64,000 bases of DNA from Alviniconcha marisindica (lineage: Eukaryota; Mollusca; Gastropoda; Provannidae), in assembly GCA_018857735.1 (NCBI GenBank), contig JABMCL010001097.1:303501-367500 (forward strand), read 5' to 3'. A model generated the notes under the pieces. That model was not told the origin of the DNA. It made no database searches and saw only the letters and a list, made by a program, of their open reading frames with translations. The stretch's first letter is position 1, and every line of letters begins with the position of its first letter. Position numbers and translations under genes: made by a program. Shown here in pieces: positions 61,071-64,000 of the stretch.

Positions 61071-63552
61071 AGTAAATACAAGGTACATAAACCCCACCAG
61101 AGGTATATCTTCTTAGGATGTACTTCTGGTGGAGTTCACGTACCTTGTATTTACTCGCATGCCAGGTGAGAATGCTAATTAACTCCCCTGTTTGCTGATT
61201 CTGCACAGGCGCTCTAGGCCTCGTTCTGTTTTAGATTGTTACCCCCACCCCCCACCCCTAGAAAGTACTAAAATACAATTCTGTATTCCTCTTCTCAACA
61301 AATGTCCCCTGCCACTCCTCAACTGACAAAACTCCATCTACTGATTCATTTTTTGGACGTTCAAAGACTGCGGGAACCCAGAGGGCTGACTGGGAGCCGG
61401 AAGCCCTCTCCTTGCGGCACTTACCCAAGGGGGAGTGGAGGGCGAGCTCGTTGTCCCCTCCCTCTGCAAACATCACTCTGTTTGCCGCACCACGCCTCTC
61501 CTCCTCCCTCCTCGCGTCGCCGCCGTTGTCACTGTCATCGCCTTCACCGCCCCTCGGGCTGCTCGCGTCGGGAACCAAGGGAGCAAACTCCTGCCGAGAG
61601 TCCATGGACAGGAAGTCCCCGATCTCGGCACTCTTTTGCGTGGAGGACATGATCGGCGGGAGGAAAACTCCCTGCTTCGAACCTCTCCCGGGCGGCCGCT
61701 CCCTCGTTTTCGCCGCCGGGTCTCGTCGCTTTGGGGACAGCATGGCAGGGCCGTCGCTGGCTGGCTGACTGGCGAAGAACCTGTGAATGACCTCCTCTTT
61801 GTCCGAGCGGGGTGGGGCAAACGCGGGGCTTGCCCCCCTGGCGCCCTGAGCGGAGAAAACGTTGAGGGGGTCCCCGGGGCCCGGGAAAGCTGAGGCAAAG
61901 AAAACCAACGATGGGTTTTTGCTGTTGCTGCTGCTGGTGTTGTTTTTGTTGGCCCTGGTGTTGGGGTGCATGCGAGGAGCTAAGTTGGCACTGGCGGGGG
62001 GGTACTGGTTTTTGGCCATGGGCGGGGGGGGCCAGGGGGGAGGGGGAAAGGGGGGGGGGAAGGCCCGGGTGCGATTGGGGCAGCCGAGTTTAGCTGTTGT
62101 TGCTGTGGGGGTTTTGGAAGAAAAAAAAAAGATGGGGTGTTGTTCGTGGCCCTACAACCCCCCCGTAGCTCCCCCGTCAGCCCGCCACCAGCCTCTCTCC
62201 CCCAAATGAATAACTGGCCTTGTTGTCCCGGTATTCATTGTTTAGAGGGAGAAGAAGGGTTTTTTTCCATAGCGGACTTTTCATGCCCGGGCCAAAGTCT
62301 CCGGGCGTAATAAACATGGCAAAGATGCCAGGTGAGAAACACTGACTCATGTGCAAGCTTGGGTGCACTCCTCCCCTGCACACACACATCCACATCTCCC
62401 CCCCCCCCCCATACACTCACCTACAACCCCCCCCACACACACTGACCTGTACATGGCCACCTCTCTATGACAGCATGCCTAGTGCTGGGTAAAACTGACC
62501 AAGGACTGTCCACATTGCAACCCCCTCCCTTCCCTTACCTGCACCCCCTCCCTCCCACGACCTGCACACGGCCACTGCTCTACCAGTGTCCCCCCTCCCC
62601 CCCATGACCTGTACATGGCCACCTCTCCATCCATGACAGCGTAACCATGTTGGTAAAACTGACCACAAAGAATGCCCAGCCCCCCCCCCCCCCACAGCCC
62701 CCCCCCCGCACCGGCCCACTGACTGTGAGGATAATCAACACTGCCGCCCCCACACCCACCTCCCCCGACCTGTGCATGGCCCTCATGCATCTGACCACGA
62801 GGATAATCAACATTGCCCCCCCCCCCCCCACCCAGCAGAGCACACTGACCTGTACACAGCCACATCTCTGTCTATAGCTGCGTGACCAGGCTGGTGAATT
62901 GACCACACAGACTGCGCCCCCCCCCCCCCCTCCCCCCACACACAGACCTGTACACAGCCACATCTCTGTCTATAGCTCGTGACCAGGATGGTGAAACTGA
63001 CCGCACAGACTGCCTCCCCCCCCCCCCCCCCCCAACACACACACTGACCTGTACACAGCCACATCTCAGTCCATAGCCGCGTGACCGGGTTGGTGAAACT
63101 GACTGCATGGACAGCCCACATTGTACCCCCCCCCCCCACCCCCCCTCCAACACACACACAGAGTCATACACAGACGCTGACCTGTACATGGCCATGTCTC
63201 CGTCCATAGCCGCGTGACTGGGTTGGTGAAACTGACTGCATGGACAGCCCACATCGCACCCCCCCCCCCCACCTCCCCTCCAACACACACACACAGTCAT
63301 ACACAGACACTGACCTGTACATGGCCACGTCTCCGTCCATAGCCACGTGACCGGGTTGGTGAAACTGGCCGCGCGGACTGCCCACGTTGGCCAGGAGGGA
63401 CTGCCCCATGTCCGGCCCCAGGGCGGGGGCAGGGGGGTGGGGGTAGGCGGGGGTGGGGGCGGAAGGAGGGGCTGCCCCGGAGGGTGGCGGTGGCCAAAGC
63501 TGCTGATTCTGAGCCAAGAGCTGCTGGCACTCCTCCAGGTGTTTCTCCACAT
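52226..63552 (-). CDS. Unidentified coiled-coil, acidic low-complexity protein, 5' end outside window
   Basis: Exons (minus): 63552-63315, about 62102-61425, 59524-59270, 56540-56238, 55691-55571, 54117-54022, 52538-52226 with TGA at 52226. The last six join in phase with GT-AG edges (for example TTGG|GTAAGT at 61425). The first does not join the second in phase, so an exon is missing or C-run errors shift 62020-62100. In order it encodes DVEKHLEECQQLLAQNQQLW and a Pro-rich run; a Pro/Ser region with FFASAFPGPGDPL; a coiled coil (RKTLLLQQRAQLLEEQ, RLKHILHEQEAML); a second helix (IDAALERQRAIVDSLE); an acidic Glu run; and the tail KTMSVLEIINAMPSP ending EEIFFLK. The helices loosely recall centriolar-satellite proteins such as PCM1, but this is weak and I give no name. 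Confidence 0.6.
53160..53360 (+). mobile_element. SINE family A partial copy
   Basis: 'aagtgaagcattaaaatggc', 'tctcatcaccacagaattgt', 'tctggtggtgacagctgtag' matches the body of SINE A. In the intron before the last exon of the minus-strand gene. Confidence 0.6.
53362..53835. repeat. CA/CTCA-rich simple repeat with C runs
   Basis: Cytosine runs at 53357-53373, 53627-53636, 53728-53739 and 53793-53802 among (CA)n and CTCACTCA. His-rich and Thr-rich frames here are artefacts. Confidence 0.92.
54118..54790 (-). repeat. About 39-bp minisatellite carrying a splice acceptor
   Basis: About 17 units of 'acctgaacatacatgcaggt' plus 'ggactgtgagaacaacctg'. On the minus strand the unit reads TTCTCACAG|TCCACCTGCATG, copying the acceptor of the exon at 54117 (true context CTCTCACAG|TCCACCGCAG). 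The array begins directly at the exon edge. Confidence 0.9.
54790..55225. other. Intron without recognised feature apart from a C run
   Basis: Poly-C-rich stretch at 54972-55000. Nothing else is recognised. Confidence 0.6.
55226..55256 (+). repeat. (GAGTC)n microsatellite
   Basis: Five to six perfect GAGTC units. Confidence 0.9.
55740..55860 (+). repeat. About 18-bp minisatellite
   Basis: Seven units of 'ctaccctcacgttcgggt' variants just upstream (minus sense) of the exon 55691-55571. Confidence 0.9.
55915..56230 (+). repeat. TG/GTGCAT-rich simple sequence
   Basis: Imperfect TG, GTGGG and GCATG repeats fill the space between two exons of the minus-strand gene. Confidence 0.85.
56650..57090. 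repeat. About 66-bp minisatellite
   Basis: Seven units of 'accagatctatttggcctaa', 'acctgacacagtcagccaga' and 'aaccaaccagatccatttgg'. Degenerate related sequence continues to about 57300. Confidence 0.9.
57765..57945. mobile_element. Half copy of the fold-back element
   Basis: 'aaatgtactcacctatacga', 'acacaaggaacaatgaaaca', 'cttcgtcaggtgtaagaaga' and 'ttctattttgtcaacctcac' are shared with 46896-47150. The arms here are unequal. Confidence 0.65.
57943..58356 (+). mobile_element. LINE 3' end, copy of 41867-42236
   Basis: The frame reads YKRKTHGFRTFSGFGPHIWN, SLPQDCRHCSTLSSFKAKLK, TFLFSQYFHP, an intact version of the motif broken at 41900. It then has a (TG)n insert and ends 'gagcgctcagggcgttgatg' plus (ATT)n. 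Confidence 0.85.
58750..59215 (+). repeat. (GA)n / (GACA)n microsatellite
   Basis: Long GA and GACAGA tracts, longest at 58928-59000. The flank 'cagggatacacagagacaga' recurs at 60638 before another GA array. Leu/Ser-only frames are artefacts. Confidence 0.95.
59600..59820. repeat. CA-rich simple sequence
   Basis: CA and CACGCA repeats with a 40-bp perfect CA run near 59776-59810, upstream (minus sense) of the coiled-coil exon. Confidence 0.9.
59950..60620. repeat. 130-bp direct duplication flanking a G run and retroelement tail
   Basis: 'aaccagcagacctcag' to 'gggagttaat.agt' occurs at 59961-60057 and 60500-60583. Between them lie a G run of about 25 (60154-60178), G-rich sequence to 60240 and a retroelement 3' end (60257-60490) related to 27375-27855. 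Confidence 0.8.
60640..61072 (+). repeat. (GA)n array with three (TA)n inserts
   Basis: GA runs of 60-80 bp separated by TAGACAGACAG and by (AT)n at 60865-60885 and 60966-60985. Confidence 0.95.
61072..61160. repeat. Inverted repeat (hairpin)
   Basis: 'gtaaatacaaggtac' at 61075 pairs with 'gtaccttgtatttac' at 61140, and 'ccccaccagaggta' with 'tacttctggtggag', giving a stem of about 30 bp around 'tatcttcttaggatg'. Confidence 0.8.
62400..63314 (-). repeat. Array of 100-130 bp units each copying an exon end with its splice donor
   Basis: Seven to eight units separated by C runs (plus strand). On the minus strand a typical unit encodes QFHQPGHAAMDGDVAMYR and continues CAG|GTCAGTGTGTG, the same as the end and donor of the exon at 63552-63315. 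Clear copies end near 63180, 63048, 62943 and 62848, with weaker ones near 62757, 62607 and 62450. C-run lengths (10-20) are unlikely to be reliable. Confidence 0.88.
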
Positions 63553-64000
63553 CTGAAAGTCCAGACACCTGATGCAACTGAAATCCACGTGACAGGACAC
63601 CTGATGAAACCGAGATCCACATGACAAAACACCTGATGGAACACAGATCCACATGACGAGACACCTGATGGAACCGAGATCCACATGACGAGACACCTGA
63701 TGGAACCGAGAACCACATGACAAGACACCTGATGCAAGTGAAATCCACGTGACAGGACACCTGATGGAACTGAGATCCAAATGACAAAACACCTGATGGA
63801 ACAGCGATCCACATGACGAGACACCTGATGGAACCGAGATCCACACGACAAAACACCTGATGGAACAGAGATCCACATGACACCTGATGGAACTGAGAAC
63901 CACACGACAAGACTCCTGATGGAACTGAGATCCACACGACAAAACACCTGATGGAACAGAGATCCACATGACACCTGATGGAACTGAGAACCACATGACA
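63553..64000. repeat. About 36-bp minisatellite up to the window edge
   Basis: About 12 units of 'cacctgatggaaccgagatc' plus 'cacatgacgaga'. It abuts the acceptor of the exon starting at 63552; that acceptor context shares 'gcatcaggtgtc' with the unit. Confidence 0.92.

Noticed and set aside
60577..61206. Leu/Ser-only frames over GA arrays
   Set aside because: Dinucleotide repeat translation.
61302..62209. Plus-strand frames over the Pro/Ser-rich exon
   Set aside because: Antisense to the 62102-61425 exon, whose minus frame has coding features and a phased GTAAGT donor.
63164..63994. Long minus frames with repeated HQV/SCGS pattern to the right of 63552
   Set aside because: Only the part from 63552 leftwards carries a credible exon; the remainder is a 36-bp minisatellite.

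Overview
The window is animal nuclear DNA, most likely from a mollusc and probably a gastropod. Three genes are split into phased exons with GT-AG introns. Introns and spacers are filled with minisatellites, (TG)n/(GA)n runs, tRNA-derived SINEs and fragments of non-LTR retrotransposons. The organism assignment is inference from gene type and repeat style. No bacterial-type operon, CRISPR array or rRNA was seen.

Three multi-exon genes can be read. (1) Minus strand, 17741 to 2464 and running off the left edge: an HDGF-family PWWP chromatin reader of the HDGFL2/PSIP1 type. It has 11 exons, all in phase, giving 511 codons; the integrase-binding-domain end is not in the window. (2) Plus strand, 18339-22369: HDDC3/MESH1, four exons, 184 residues, head-to-head with gene 1 and with all metal-binding residues present. 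(3) Plus strand, 39071-44157: a DEDDh 3'-5' exonuclease of the ISG20L2/AEN type, four exons, with one apparent missing G in exon 4. A fourth gene on the minus strand (about 63552 to 52226, 5' end outside the window) encodes a coiled-coil, low-complexity, acidic protein that I could not identify. Its last six exons link in phase.

Layout: 1-2.4 kb diverged repeats and a degraded copy of exon 11 of gene 1; 2.4-17.7 kb gene 1; 18.3-22.4 kb gene 2; 22.4-38.6 kb retroelement fragments, THAP-like remnants and satellites, including a noisy 5.8-kb array at 32.4-38.2 kb; 39.1-44.2 kb gene 3; 44.5-52.2 kb repeats; 52.2-64 kb gene 4 among many minisatellites.

The most striking pattern is that several minisatellites begin exactly at exon edges, and their units carry a copy of the real splice donor or acceptor plus the adjoining exon bases. 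This is seen at exons 4, 5, 7 and 10 of gene 1, exon 4 of gene 3 and at least two exons of gene 4. A second theme is stretches with homopolymer-like decay (about 0.9-1.8, 12.2-12.4 and 32.4-38.2 kb) that look like unpolished or falsely duplicated assembly and should not be read as biology without checking.
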